Assembly: GCA_002495065.1 (NCBI GenBank)
Contig: DADT01000022.1
Coordinates: 23,730-67,185 of the forward strand
Direction of reading: 5' to 3'
Source: Methanoregula sp. UBA471
Lineage (GTDB): Archaea > Halobacteriota > Methanomicrobia > Methanomicrobiales > Methanospirillaceae
DNA length: 43,456 bases
Shown here piece by piece: positions 1-7,786 of the stretch (position 1 is its first letter; each line of letters starts with the position of its first letter). A program made the translations under genes and the position numbers. The notes under the pieces are model-generated. The model did not search any database. It was not told where the DNA came from and worked only from the letters and a program-made list of their open reading frames with translations.

Positions 1-130
1 CGGTGTTTACAAATATGCTTACAGGCACAGATCCGCCGCGGGGGCGCCCCGTCGGGGGCGGCGGGGTTCATCGCAAATAATTATGAGGAATAAATATTCC
101 ATTACTCATATCGGTTTAATTTAATTTTCA
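1..130 (+). repeat. Right part of two-hairpin repeat plus AT-rich link
   Basis: Positions 31-66 form a GC-rich palindrome (CCGCCGCGGGGGCG...GGGGGCGGCGG). The AT-rich link at about 68-130 follows. The whole segment recurs in reverse complement at about 28441-28572, with the same spacer start (CGGTGTTTACA) and the same link. The hairpin alone recurs at 24126-24160 and 24348-24382. It lies outside any credible gene. The left half of the repeat unit, the CCGCCTCAGG-type hairpin, would lie beyond the window edge. Confidence 0.8.
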
Positions 131-332
131 TGGGAACCCCTGAGTATTCAACAAATTGTAAAGCATCTGTTTACGGAGGGGGGAGTGCCTGTTCTCCCGA
201 ACTGCCCCTTTGTTTTGCGATTGTGTCGTATTACCTTCTCTGGAGTTATCAGGGTGCCACAGCGGCGGGGGCGGAGGCATTACATACCGTTGCCCCAAGG
301 AGCGTTAAGAAAAATATTTTGAGGATTTCTGC
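131..332 (+). mobile_element. MITE-like element, copy A
   Basis: About 200 bp that align closely with 13539-13748 and 28232-28440. Shared landmarks are CCCTGAG..TTCAAC at the left, the core TTGTGTCGTATTACCT, GGAGTTATC, GTGCCACAGCG, and AGCGTTAA..AAATATTTT..GGATTT at the right. The ends form imperfect terminal inverted repeats of the type GTAGAAAYCCT. In this copy the left end reads GGGAACCCCTGAG and runs directly into the link of the neighbouring hairpin repeat. The right end lies 18 nt from the stop codon of the convergent adenylate-forming ligase gene. No transposase is encoded, so it is non-autonomous. The open frame across it is not conserved as protein. Confidence 0.75.
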
Positions 333-350
333 TAAGCGCCCAGACATCTT

Positions 351-1832
351 TTATATATTTCGTGAAAAAATAATTTCTTTCAATGCAGCCAAATCCGTCT
401 TATTGGAAGAATTTAAAGGAAATTCGTCAATAAAGAATATTTTTTTAGGAACTTTATAAGAGGGAAGTCTCCTGGTGCAGTGTGCGAGAACCTCCCTGCG
501 GAGGTCATCCTCATTGACGGTTTTGGTGGCCTGGATGACTGCTATCACTGCCTCCCCCATAATTTCATCCGGTATACCAAAGACCACGCACCCTTTGAAT
601 TTTTCCAAAGAGAGGATTTCATTTTCAATTTCGTTGGGAGAGACCCGGTACCCTCCGGATTTGATGATATTTTTTGACCTTCCAACAATATAGATAAATC
701 CATCATCATCAACAGTAGCGAGATCGCCGGTAAACAACCAGCCATTTTTCAGTACCGCATCGGTTCCTTCGGGGTCATTATAATACCCTTTCATGATATT
801 ATCTCCCTTTGCCACGATCTCACCAATTTCTGAAGGTTTCACAGCCTCCCTGTCATGATTCAGTACTGCAAGTGTGACACCGGGAATCCCTTTCCCGATA
901 GATCCCATTTTTGTAGCAAGTAATTCAGGAGGGAGGTAGGATAATCTGGCGGTAGCTTCCGTTGCACCATACATGACATAAAACTTTTTTTCGGGAAAAT
1001 GGTCAATAATTATTTTTATAAATCTGTTCGGCAGTTGACCCCCGGCCTGGGTAAAGTATTTCAGACGGGGAAATTCCTGCTGAAGAAACTGTGTTTTATT
1101 GATAAGAATCTGGAACGTACTGGGAACGCCGGCAAAACCGGTACACTGATAGGTATCAATATCCCTGATAACCGATCCAAGGAATGGGTTCTGGTTCAGA
1201 ACAATACTTCCTCCTGCACGCAGGTGAGTGTGCAGCAATGATGCACCATAACAATAGAAAAAGGGGAGTGCAACACACATCCTGTCTGTTTCGTCAAGTC
1301 CGAGATACGAAATAATTGAACCGGTATTGGCGATAAGATTTTTATGAGTGAGCATAACGCCTTTTTTTGTACCGGTGCTTCCGGAGGTGAAGATGATAAC
1401 CGCAATATCGTCATCCTGTGAAGGAGGAAGGTCCAAAAAAAATTCCTTATTACCCCTTTCCTTCAAAATAGCCTCGTTCATGATGCCGATTGGAGAATCT
1501 TCAAAATAGTGACAATATTTATTCTGGACAAGAGCACCGGAAAGTGAACTGGTATGAATAATCTCGGAAAGATCAGTCTTGCTGATCCTCGTTTCAACAA
1601 GAACCGCGGTATTGCCGCTGTAGATAATCGAAAGGTAACTTATGATAAAAAAAGGGGTGTTATCTGCCATTAAAAGAATTTTTTTCATGCTGCCGTATTG
1701 CTGAATGAGGACTGAAGTTAACACCTCTACCTTGTGTACAATCTCAGCATAAGAAAGAGTGCCATGATCACCTAAAATAAATAATTTTTCAGGATCCCGG
1801 ACTCCTTCGAGGAGATATCTGACAAAATTCAT
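351..1832 (-). CDS. Adenylate-forming acyl ligase (AMP-binding family)
   Basis: The protein has 493 residues and is a class I adenylate-forming enzyme that would activate a carboxylic acid as an acyl-AMP and pass it to a thiol. Visible motifs are the ATP P-loop (IIFTSGSTGTKKG, about 146-158), YGATEAT (288-294), the WLFTGD hinge region (365-370), the GRSKNIIKSGGYRV motif (384-397) and the C-terminal catalytic lysine in NSSNKTDL (K478). The set is complete, so it should be active. A free-standing carrier protein is encoded nearby at 3114-3362, so the natural acceptor may be that carrier rather than CoA; this is inference. The gene is on the same strand as, and 183 bp downstream of, the NadE-like gene. 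The acid substrate cannot be told from sequence. An ordinary acyl-CoA synthetase remains possible. Confidence 0.9.
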   Translation of the reverse strand: MNFVRYLLEGVRDPEKLFILGDHGTLSYAEIVHKVEVLTSVLIQQYGSMKKILLMADNTPFFIISYLSIIYSGNTAVLVETRISKTDLSEIIHTSSLSGALVQNKYCHYFEDSPIGIMNEAILKERGNKEFFLDLPPSQDDDIAVIIFTSGSTGTKKGVMLTHKNLIANTGSIISYLGLDETDRMCVALPFFYCYGASLLHTHLRAGGSIVLNQNPFLGSVIRDIDTYQCTGFAGVPSTFQILINKTQFLQQEFPRLKYFTQAGGQLPNRFIKIIIDHFPEKKFYVMYGATEATARLSYLPPELLATKMGSIGKGIPGVTLAVLNHDREAVKPSEIGEIVAKGDNIMKGYYNDPEGTDAVLKNGWLFTGDLATVDDDGFIYIVGRSKNIIKSGGYRVSPNEIENEILSLEKFKGCVVFGIPDEIMGEAVIAVIQATKTVNEDDLRREVLAHCTRRLPSYKVPKKIFFIDEFPLNSSNKTDLAALKEIIFSRNI

Positions 1833-2015
1833 ACCTTTTTTATACCTCTGTTATCGATGGTTTTCATATGATTTCACGGGCAGTGTTAAAATTCCTATTG
1901 CGTATAATCCTACTTCTCTTTTGTATATGAGGAGATTTAGATACCGGGGATCCCAAAAATTCTGCCATTTTTTCATGACCTTCCCGTGTCAAAATGATAC
2001 GATTCTCAAATCAGT
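1833..2015. other. Intergenic with possible decayed wHTH tail
   Basis: In the minus-strand frame after the NadE-like stop, a short open stretch reads ENRIILTREGHEKMAEFL and continues to a stop near 1867. It resembles the end of a winged-helix regulator but has no usable start. I regard it as a remnant at best. Confidence 0.2.
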
Positions 2016-3008
2016 TCATACGTAAACAGGGGGGGAGATCTGGAGTGCTCTTGCAGCAATTTTTAAACTGTGTATATGCTTATTTGACCATTCTATATGT
2101 TCCATATTCAGTTTCGTGCTCTGTTGGACAATCTCTTTGGGGATATCATTTTCATCAGCATACAGAAGCTGGTCCAGAATATCATAAGGTATTCTTAGTG
2201 ATACTTCCTCATCGGACGTGAAGTGACTCCAGGTGTCCGGACTCGGTGCCCTGGAGATGATCCGTGTATCAATATGTAATAATTCTGCAAGCTTGTAAAC
2301 CTGCAATTTGTAGCAATTCGCAATAGGTTCCAGATCTACACCGCCATCTCCGTACTTGACGAAAAATCCCGTGAGTAATTCAGTTTTGTTGGTGGTTCCA
2401 CAGACAGCATAATTCATTTTTTCTGCAAACATGTACTCGACAATCATTCTTGTCCGCTGTTTGACATTCTGAAGGCTGAGAACATTAAAAAACTGTGTCG
2501 CAGAAAGTCGTTTTGTACTAATCACTTCACGATTTTTTAACAGTTTAAGCGAAGGGATATTGAGCACTTTTTCAGGGGCTATCATAGGAGGACGGGATAA
2601 TGAGGTCGTATGAATTGCCGGATCGTATTGAGGGAAAATTTCCCTTATAAGGGCTTCTTTCCTGGAATACACTTCGAATGATTCCAGCATGGGTGTGATG
2701 GGAACTTCCTCATAGCGGATTTTCAGCGTCCTGCATAAATCTATCCCAAGTTCCCTGCTTGATGGAGATGACTCTTTTTCCGGCAGGATCAAGCCATAGA
2801 CCCTGTCAGGACCCAGGGCATCAACAGACAGGGCACTGATAACTGCAGAATCAACCCCCCCGGAAACCCCGATGACAATACCCTCTTTCCTGAACTGATG
2901 GCTGACAGTTTCCTTAATAAAAACGGTTAACTTTTCCCTCAGTTCTTCGCTGTTTCTGAGCATCTCCCTTTTAATATCAAACCCGTTTTCAAAAATCCTG
3001 GCGGCCAT
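2016..3008 (-). CDS. nadE: NAD+ synthase-like ATP pyrophosphatase
   Basis: The 330-residue protein has the NadE fold signatures: the PP-loop SGGVDSA (49-55), and downstream GTTNKTELLTGFF and KYGDGGVDLEPI, the segment that binds ATP and deamido-NAD in this family. The C-terminal part contains SPDTW, typical of NadE. No glutaminase domain is present, so it would use free ammonia. It converts nicotinic acid adenine dinucleotide to NAD in the cytoplasm. It is longer than the usual ~270 residues because of a 60-70 residue middle insertion around 110-180. It sits divergently from a carrier protein and a second PP-loop enzyme, so it may be a paralogue dedicated to that module rather than housekeeping NadE. 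The enzyme class is clear; the pathway role is not. Confidence 0.85.
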   Translation of the reverse strand: MAARIFENGFDIKREMLRNSEELREKLTVFIKETVSHQFRKEGIVIGVSGGVDSAVISALSVDALGPDRVYGLILPEKESSPSSRELGIDLCRTLKIRYEEVPITPMLESFEVYSRKEALIREIFPQYDPAIHTTSLSRPPMIAPEKVLNIPSLKLLKNREVISTKRLSATQFFNVLSLQNVKQRTRMIVEYMFAEKMNYAVCGTTNKTELLTGFFVKYGDGGVDLEPIANCYKLQVYKLAELLHIDTRIISRAPSPDTWSHFTSDEEVSLRIPYDILDQLLYADENDIPKEIVQQSTKLNMEHIEWSNKHIHSLKIAARALQISPPVYV

Positions 3009-3054
3009 GTAATATCACAAATCCTTCTCAAATCCTTTTACGTTATACTAGAAA

Positions 3055-3062
3055 AAATATAT
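3055..3062. promoter_or_regulatory. Candidate bidirectional TATA box
   Basis: The AT-rich octamer AAATATAT lies midway in the 105-bp gap between the divergent nadE-like and carrier-protein genes. It sits about 50 nt from both start codons, the distance expected for an archaeal TATA box with a short leader on either side. Its near-palindromic nature would allow use in both directions. This is inferred from position and composition only. Confidence 0.35.
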
Positions 3063-3113
3063 CACATAATTCAACTTACCCTACAATGACATCTAATACG
3101 AAGTGAAACCCTC

Positions 3114-3362
3114 ATGGAAGAGCCACGCAAGGATATACTGGATTTTTTGAAAAAACAAGGATTTCTCAATGAAAAAACCCGATTGCAGGATAACGACTCA
3201 TTATCAGAAACAGGGGTAATCGATTCAATCACTCTGCTTCAGCTAATTGATTTTCTCGAAGAAAAATATAAGGTCCAGATCCCTGTAGAGATGATAACTC
3301 CGGAAAATTTCGACACCCTTGCAGGAATCAGTCAATCGGTTATAAAATTGAAGAATGGGTAA
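3114..3362 (+). CDS. Acyl/peptidyl carrier protein
   Basis: An 82-residue acidic helical protein with the carrier-protein signature SETGVIDSITLLQLIDFLEE. The serine in DSITL (about residue 38) is the predicted 4'-phosphopantetheine site. The motif and length match stand-alone acyl carrier and D-alanyl carrier proteins. Archaea generally lack a bacterial fatty-acid synthase, so a discrete carrier suggests a specialised acyl-transfer pathway. The adenylate-forming ligase at 351-1832 is the obvious loading enzyme. The stop codon lies immediately next to the downstream PP-loop gene, so the two are probably co-transcribed. Activation would need a phosphopantetheinyl transferase, not seen in this window. 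Confidence 0.85.
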   Translation: MEEPRKDILDFLKKQGFLNEKTRLQDNDSLSETGVIDSITLLQLIDFLEEKYKVQIPVEMITPENFDTLAGISQSVIKLKNG

Positions 3363-3374
3363 GTGTTTTTCGTC

Positions 3375-4382
3375 ATGGCAAAGACATCTGATACCTGTAG
3401 AAAATGCGTCCTGGATTCAGCAACTCCTGGAATTTCCATCAATGAGGATACGGGTTTATGCCAGTTCTGTGAGCACTTTACTTCCCTCTCACAAGAAAAA
3501 ATTAAGGAATATGGCACCCGGATGGATTCTTTGCTGAAATCCCCTCCAGAAAATGGGAAATACGATGTTATTTTCGCCCTGTCCGGAGGTGTTGATTCCT
3601 CATATATGCTACACAGGATAAAGAGGGAATATCCCCATCTTAAAATCCTTGCAGTCCAGTTTGACAATGGTTTCATCTCGGATACAGCTCTGGAAAACGC
3701 TCAGAAATTCTGTGCCCTGACAAAAAGCACCTACATGCGGCTCTCCCTGGATCAGGAAGCATTGCAGGTTACCTTTTCCAAAGCGGCGAATTCCTTTAAT
3801 GCCTACCCTGGTGCAGCAAAATACCGGGCAAGTGACATCTGCAATACATGCATAAGTATCATCAAGCAGAAGATTATTGAACTGGCCATACAAACAAAAG
3901 CGCCCTTTATTATATTTGCTTTCTCGCCAGGCCAGACCGATGCTCCTTTCGTTACATTGTCGAAACCCATTCTGGTTTGGATGAGAAAACTTTTCGATCA
4001 GAACCTAAAAGCAATGGGGGTAACTGACCGGGAACCTTACCTGATTGACGCACATCTTATCCAACCAGGTTCCTATGAGCATGAAGTAGTAATTATTCAT
4101 CCCTTCCTTATATGGAATTACGATAAAACACAGTTTAAAAAGGAATGCATTCAACAGGGATGGATTGATCCGAATCTGAAAGATCAAAATTCATCCAACT
4201 GTCTGCTGAATGCGTTTGCGATCAAAAATCACCTTGACAAGTATCATATTCACTCGTATGCCTATGATCTGGCTTCGCTTGTCCGACAAGGATATATGAA
4301 ACGCGAAGATGCGCTCAAAAAATTAACTATTCAAATTTCTGATGCCTCCAATGAAGAGATCAAACGGAAACTGAAACTGTAA
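3375..4382 (+). CDS. PP-loop N-acetyl sugar amidotransferase-like protein (WbpG type)
   Basis: The 335-residue protein has an N-terminal zinc-knuckle-like pair C8-x2-C11 and C29-x2-C32 in the pattern CRKCVLD...CQFC, then the ATP-pyrophosphatase loop SGGVDSS (70-76), and later ICNTCI. This arrangement is typical of WbpG/PseA-like amidotransferases that turn a hydroxyl or carbonyl into an amidine on surface sugars, and it is related to tRNA thiolases. Known WbpG enzymes draw ammonia from HisH/HisF-like partners, and none is seen here. ATG 3375 is chosen; GTG 3363 is an in-frame alternative that abuts the carrier-protein stop. The substrate could be a sugar, a carrier-bound acyl group or a nucleotide, and the sequence does not decide. 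Confidence 0.75.
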   Translation: MAKTSDTCRKCVLDSATPGISINEDTGLCQFCEHFTSLSQEKIKEYGTRMDSLLKSPPENGKYDVIFALSGGVDSSYMLHRIKREYPHLKILAVQFDNGFISDTALENAQKFCALTKSTYMRLSLDQEALQVTFSKAANSFNAYPGAAKYRASDICNTCISIIKQKIIELAIQTKAPFIIFAFSPGQTDAPFVTLSKPILVWMRKLFDQNLKAMGVTDREPYLIDAHLIQPGSYEHEVVIIHPFLIWNYDKTQFKKECIQQGWIDPNLKDQNSSNCLLNAFAIKNHLDKYHIHSYAYDLASLVRQGYMKREDALKKLTIQISDASNEEIKRKLKL

Positions 4383-4563
4383 TAAAGAAAGGGCAGATTA
4401 TCCGTTTAAAGTCTCATTTTAACGTTTCAGGGGCTTCTTTTCCGACCCGGTTCGGTCATCACTGTGGCCTCGTGGTATGACAAAAGCCGAACCGATTATA
4501 CCCTGCTATCGCCCGGCCACCCCTTCAGGTAATCTGATATGTACTTCGTGAGTAGATCTATTG

Positions 4564-5280
4564 ATGGATAGTGATTCAAAACTCCTTCAAAAACGCATTA
4601 CAACTCTGATGTTTGATATGGACAATACCCTTTTTGACCTTGTCGGGGCACAGGTTGCCGCCTGCCAGGCAGTAGCAGAACACCTGGGTCGGGATGATGG
4701 AAAGGAGTTGTTCTCATATTTTCTGACGTCCGTCCATGGATTTGAATCCCATGAAAATATCCGCCAGTACATGGAAGAACGGAACATCCCTGTCAACAGC
4801 AGGTATCGCACCGCCTGTCAGGTGTACGAGAAAATAAAACTTCAGAGCATCATCCCTTACGAGGGAATACCTGAAACCCTTCGGTCGCTGCACGAACAGG
4901 GGTATCTTATGGGAATTGTCACCGATGCCTGCTCCCGGGATGCAACACTCCGTCTGGAAAAAACAGGATTATTGCCCTATTTCTGTTGTATGGTCAGCTT
5001 TGACATGGTGAAGGTAAAAAAACCTTCACCTGAACCTTTCCTCTTCGCACTTGAAATGATGAATGCACATGCACAAGAAGCAGTCCTGGTTGGCGACAGC
5101 CCTCACCGGGATATCGAACCATGCAGCTCGCTCGGAATCAGGACCGTATATGCCCGGTATGGGGATCGGTTCTCCCGTGATCGAACACATGTACCTGCAG
5201 ATTTTGTTATTGATATTCCTGAAGAATTGCATGATATTCTCTTCCATCTCCAGGAGAACACCATTTTCTTTAAGGATTGA
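4564..5280 (+). CDS. HAD-superfamily phosphatase
   Basis: The 238-residue protein has the HAD motifs in order: motif I DMDNTLFD near the N terminus (nucleophile and acid/base aspartates), motif II GIVTDA (about 120), the motif III lysine in VKKPSPEPF, and motif IV VGDSPHRDIEPCSSLG. A helical cap lies between motifs I and II (C1 type), as in phosphoglycolate phosphatase and pyrimidine 5'-nucleotidases. It would hydrolyse a small phosphorylated metabolite in the cytoplasm. The substrate cannot be assigned. ATG 4564 is taken; TTG 4561 precedes it in frame. A 180-bp gap separates it from the amidotransferase, so a separate promoter is likely. Confidence 0.88.
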   Translation: MDSDSKLLQKRITTLMFDMDNTLFDLVGAQVAACQAVAEHLGRDDGKELFSYFLTSVHGFESHENIRQYMEERNIPVNSRYRTACQVYEKIKLQSIIPYEGIPETLRSLHEQGYLMGIVTDACSRDATLRLEKTGLLPYFCCMVSFDMVKVKKPSPEPFLFALEMMNAHAQEAVLVGDSPHRDIEPCSSLGIRTVYARYGDRFSRDRTHVPADFVIDIPEELHDILFHLQENTIFFKD

Positions 5281-5378
5281 CGACAAAAAATTCAAAACGG
5301 ACAATAATGGTAAGCAAGAAAAAAATCTCCACACAAAACCACCAAAACTTAAAGAAAGAAAAAATACAATAAAAAATT

Positions 5379-5921
5379 ATGATTGTTCCGACAAAGATTT
5401 TTTTCACCAAAGGGGTGGGTGTCCACAAAGATCGCCTGGCCTCCTTTGAGCTCGCTCTGAGAAAGGCCGGAATAGAAAAATGTAACCTCGTATATGTTTC
5501 AAGTATTTTCCCCCCTAACTGCAGGCAGATATCGAGATCTGAAGGGTTAAAACAGCTGATGCCCGGGGGGATTACTTTCTGTGTTATGGCAAGAAATGAC
5601 ACGAATGAACCTAACCGGCTTGTATCTTCTGCAATCGGACTCGCACTTCCCAAGGACACAGAGGAGTACGGGTACCTGTCCGAACATCATGCACATGGTG
5701 AAACGCAGGAAAAGACCGGTGAATATGCAGAAGATCTTGCAGCAACAATGCTTGCGACTACCCTTGGGATAGAATTCGATGTGAATCTTGCATGCCAGGA
5801 ACGAGAACAAATCTATAAAGCGAGCGGAAAAATCATCAAAACCAAGCATGTATGCCAGTCAGCGGAAGGCGACAAGAACGGCCTCTGGAGCACTGTTCTT
5901 GCGGCGGCGGTTTTTTTATAA
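5379..5921 (+). CDS. pdaD: Pyruvoyl-dependent arginine decarboxylase
   Basis: The 180-residue proenzyme matches archaeal PvlArgDC. It cleaves itself at the Ser-Ser bond in VYVSSIFPPNC (S41/S42), and Ser42 becomes the pyruvoyl cofactor of the alpha chain. The enzyme makes agmatine from arginine, the first step of polyamine (and agmatidine) synthesis in archaea. The motifs PGGITFCVMA, EYGYLSEHHAHGET and the C-terminal NGLWSTVLAAAVF are as in the family, and the length is close to the usual 165-180. No good Shine-Dalgarno precedes the ATG; the upstream stretch is A-rich, so a leaderless or short-leader transcript is plausible. It stands alone on the plus strand. Confidence 0.93.
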   Translation: MIVPTKIFFTKGVGVHKDRLASFELALRKAGIEKCNLVYVSSIFPPNCRQISRSEGLKQLMPGGITFCVMARNDTNEPNRLVSSAIGLALPKDTEEYGYLSEHHAHGETQEKTGEYAEDLAATMLATTLGIEFDVNLACQEREQIYKASGKIIKTKHVCQSAEGDKNGLWSTVLAAAVFL

Positions 5922-6087
5922 CCGGTAAAATAACGGGAATCGGAATATATCCCTATATCAGGGAAATGCTTCATCTGTCGGGATATTTTTAAAGTTACCC
6001 CGGTCAGGTTTTGACCCCCCCTGTGAAATTGCAATAAAATAACTTAACAGTATTCAGTAAGAAAGGCAAAAATAGAGAATTTATGTT

Positions 6088-6441
6088 TTATCTGCCGCAA
6101 TACAGATTAATACACTTCTCAATGCACTGCGTTGATTCTGTGATCTGACCCTTTTTCTTCAGAGTCATTCCTTTATTGAACCATGCCTCTGCATTGTCGG
6201 GGTCCATCTGAAGTGCTTTGTCGTAGGAGGCGATTGCATCATCAATCTTATCCATGCAATCCTGACAATTCCCCAGCAGCATGTGTGCATTCGCATTCCT
6301 GGGATATTTTTCGATTGCTTCTTTGAGATATTTTACCGCTGCAAAATGATCTCCTGCCATCGCTTTCTCCTGAGCCTGCCTGACAAGATAATCTGACTCT
6401 TTCTGGGCGGTTTGTATCCACTGAACTCCAACCACTTCCAT
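6088..6441 (-). CDS. TPR-repeat protein
   Basis: A 117-residue soluble protein of about three tetratricopeptide repeats. The clearest unit is AHMLLGNCQDCMDKIDDAIA followed by KALQMDPDNAEAWFNKG. An N-terminal helix precedes them and a short Cys-containing tail (CIEKCINLYC) follows. TPRs bind peptides or partner proteins; there is no catalytic domain. A strong Shine-Dalgarno (GGAGGG) lies 6 nt before ATG 6441. The gene is convergent with pdaD and has no obvious operon partner. The partner is unknown. Confidence 0.85.
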   Translation of the reverse strand: MEVVGVQWIQTAQKESDYLVRQAQEKAMAGDHFAAVKYLKEAIEKYPRNANAHMLLGNCQDCMDKIDDAIASYDKALQMDPDNAEAWFNKGMTLKKKGQITESTQCIEKCINLYCGR

Positions 6442-6990
6442 TTTCTTCCCTCCAAGTCACCTGCCGTGACTAAACTTGAATAATTTCTATTTATTTATAT
6501 TAATTTGCATAATATAATTGCAATGATGGTTTGCCATGCAAAATATATTCACGGTTGAATTCATGTGCTTACACGCATTAGTTCTCTGTCATCTTTTCAC
6601 GGGCCCCACAAGAACTCCAGCCTTGAGAAACGCCAACAGAAACGCATGGCGTGGCTCGCCATTGACTGAATAATCGTTACACTCTACCATTGCCCACCAA
6701 TTTAAGAAATACCCTTGATGCGAAACACGGGAGTTCCTTATGCGGGAAAATAAAAAAAATGAGAGCAAAAACGAAACAATTATGAAATGTATTTTAGTTT
6801 CACTACGTGATTTGAAGCAATTACCGGCCAGAAAAAATATAAAATGAAACAGGAGATCCTAAAAAACCCTTCACCATACGACACTAATGCGATGCCGGAA
6901 TCATGATTCAGTCGTTAGCTGTGCCTGAAGATATGTATCGGTGATTTGAACAACAACCCGATCAGGAATGATGGTGTGATAACTTTTTTT
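6442..6990. other. Intergenic region, mostly unexplained
   Basis: About 550 bp separate the TPR gene from the cooC stop. The first ~100 bp are AT-rich (TTATTTATATTAATTTG) and probably hold the TPR promoter. The only open frame with a ribosome-binding site is the 35-codon one listed at 6740. No repeat or RNA gene is recognised. Confidence 0.5.
6740..6847 (+). CDS. Possible 35-residue basic small protein
   Basis: ATG 6740 is preceded by GGGAG at a 6-nt spacing. It opens a 35-residue frame, very lysine- and asparagine-rich (MRENKKNESKNETIMK...), ending at TGA 6847. No family is recognised, and such short frames arise by chance in AT-rich DNA. It is listed only because of the well-placed ribosome-binding site in an otherwise empty gap. 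Confidence 0.22.
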   Translation: MRENKKNESKNETIMKCILVSLRDLKQLPARKNIK

Positions 6991-7752
6991 TCAATTGTGT
7001 TCGGTTGCGATGCGTCGGATTTTGTGAGCAAGATCCAACACCGCAACCCGCGCCGGGCTGTCAGCCGGAATCTGTGAAACCGGTGTGGCTGCGAGATCTG
7101 CTGCTTCGACCTGGGGATCATCGGGAATAACAGCAATTGGTGTGTCTTTACCAAAATCAACCGGCGCGGTTCCGGATTTGAACCTGTTGAAAATGATGTG
7201 AATACGATCCGGTTCAAGGCCCAGCTGTGTTGCGATCTCCCGTATGCGGGAAATTGTCCGCAATCCCCTTGCGCCGGGATCGCTCACAATAAGGAGCATA
7301 TCCGGTTTTCCAAGCGTTCCTCTGCTGATATGCTCCATGCCGGCCTCAGCATCGATCACGATAAACCGGTATTCACGCTCAAGCTGGAGCATGCATTCTG
7401 ATAACAGGTCATTGGCAAAACAATAACATCCGCTCCCTTCCGGCCGGCCCATTGCTACGAGATCAAAACCACTTGCTTCGACAAGAGCCTGTCGAAATCT
7501 GAACCTGACATAATCATGGCGATTCATGCCCGGGGGGATGTGACGGGTAAAAGCTTCTTCACGCATGGAACCCAGCGTTTCATGCACCGGTACTCCGAGT
7601 GCCTCATGCAGGTTGGCATTCGGGTCGGCATCAACGGCGAGGACAGGAGTCTCTCCCAAATCGATGAATGAACGGATAAGAAGAGAAGAGATAGTTGTCT
7701 TGCCGGTCCCTCCCTTTCCGGAAAGCGCAATGGTAAATGGCTGGTTCTGCAT
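6991..7752 (-). CDS. cooC: CooC/AcsF-type nickel-insertion ATPase
   Basis: The 253-residue MinD/SIMIBI-class P-loop ATPase has the deviant Walker A GKGGTGKTT (12-20) and a second-lysine signature. The CxC metal motif in GSGCYCFAND (C109, C111) marks CooC proteins, which mature the nickel sites of CO dehydrogenase or acetyl-CoA synthase. The start is placed at ATG 7752, with AGGA 7 nt upstream; the longer open frame would overlap the end of the methionine synthase gene. It is the last gene of the RACo-mesB-cooC unit. No CODH is encoded here, so its likely client is the A-cluster of AcsB (16077-18107); that assignment is inference from context. Confidence 0.88.
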   Translation of the reverse strand: MQNQPFTIALSGKGGTGKTTISSLLIRSFIDLGETPVLAVDADPNANLHEALGVPVHETLGSMREEAFTRHIPPGMNRHDYVRFRFRQALVEASGFDLVAMGRPEGSGCYCFANDLLSECMLQLEREYRFIVIDAEAGMEHISRGTLGKPDMLLIVSDPGARGLRTISRIREIATQLGLEPDRIHIIFNRFKSGTAPVDFGKDTPIAVIPDDPQVEAADLAATPVSQIPADSPARVAVLDLAHKIRRIATEHN

Positions 7753-7786
7753 GGTGTAATCCTGTGAAATTCTATCCTGTTGATTT

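Noticed and set aside
130..459. 109-codon plus-strand frame across repeat copy A
   Set aside because: It lies in the repeat element and runs antisense into the ligase gene. The frame is not preserved as protein in copies B and C, and there is no ribosome-binding site.
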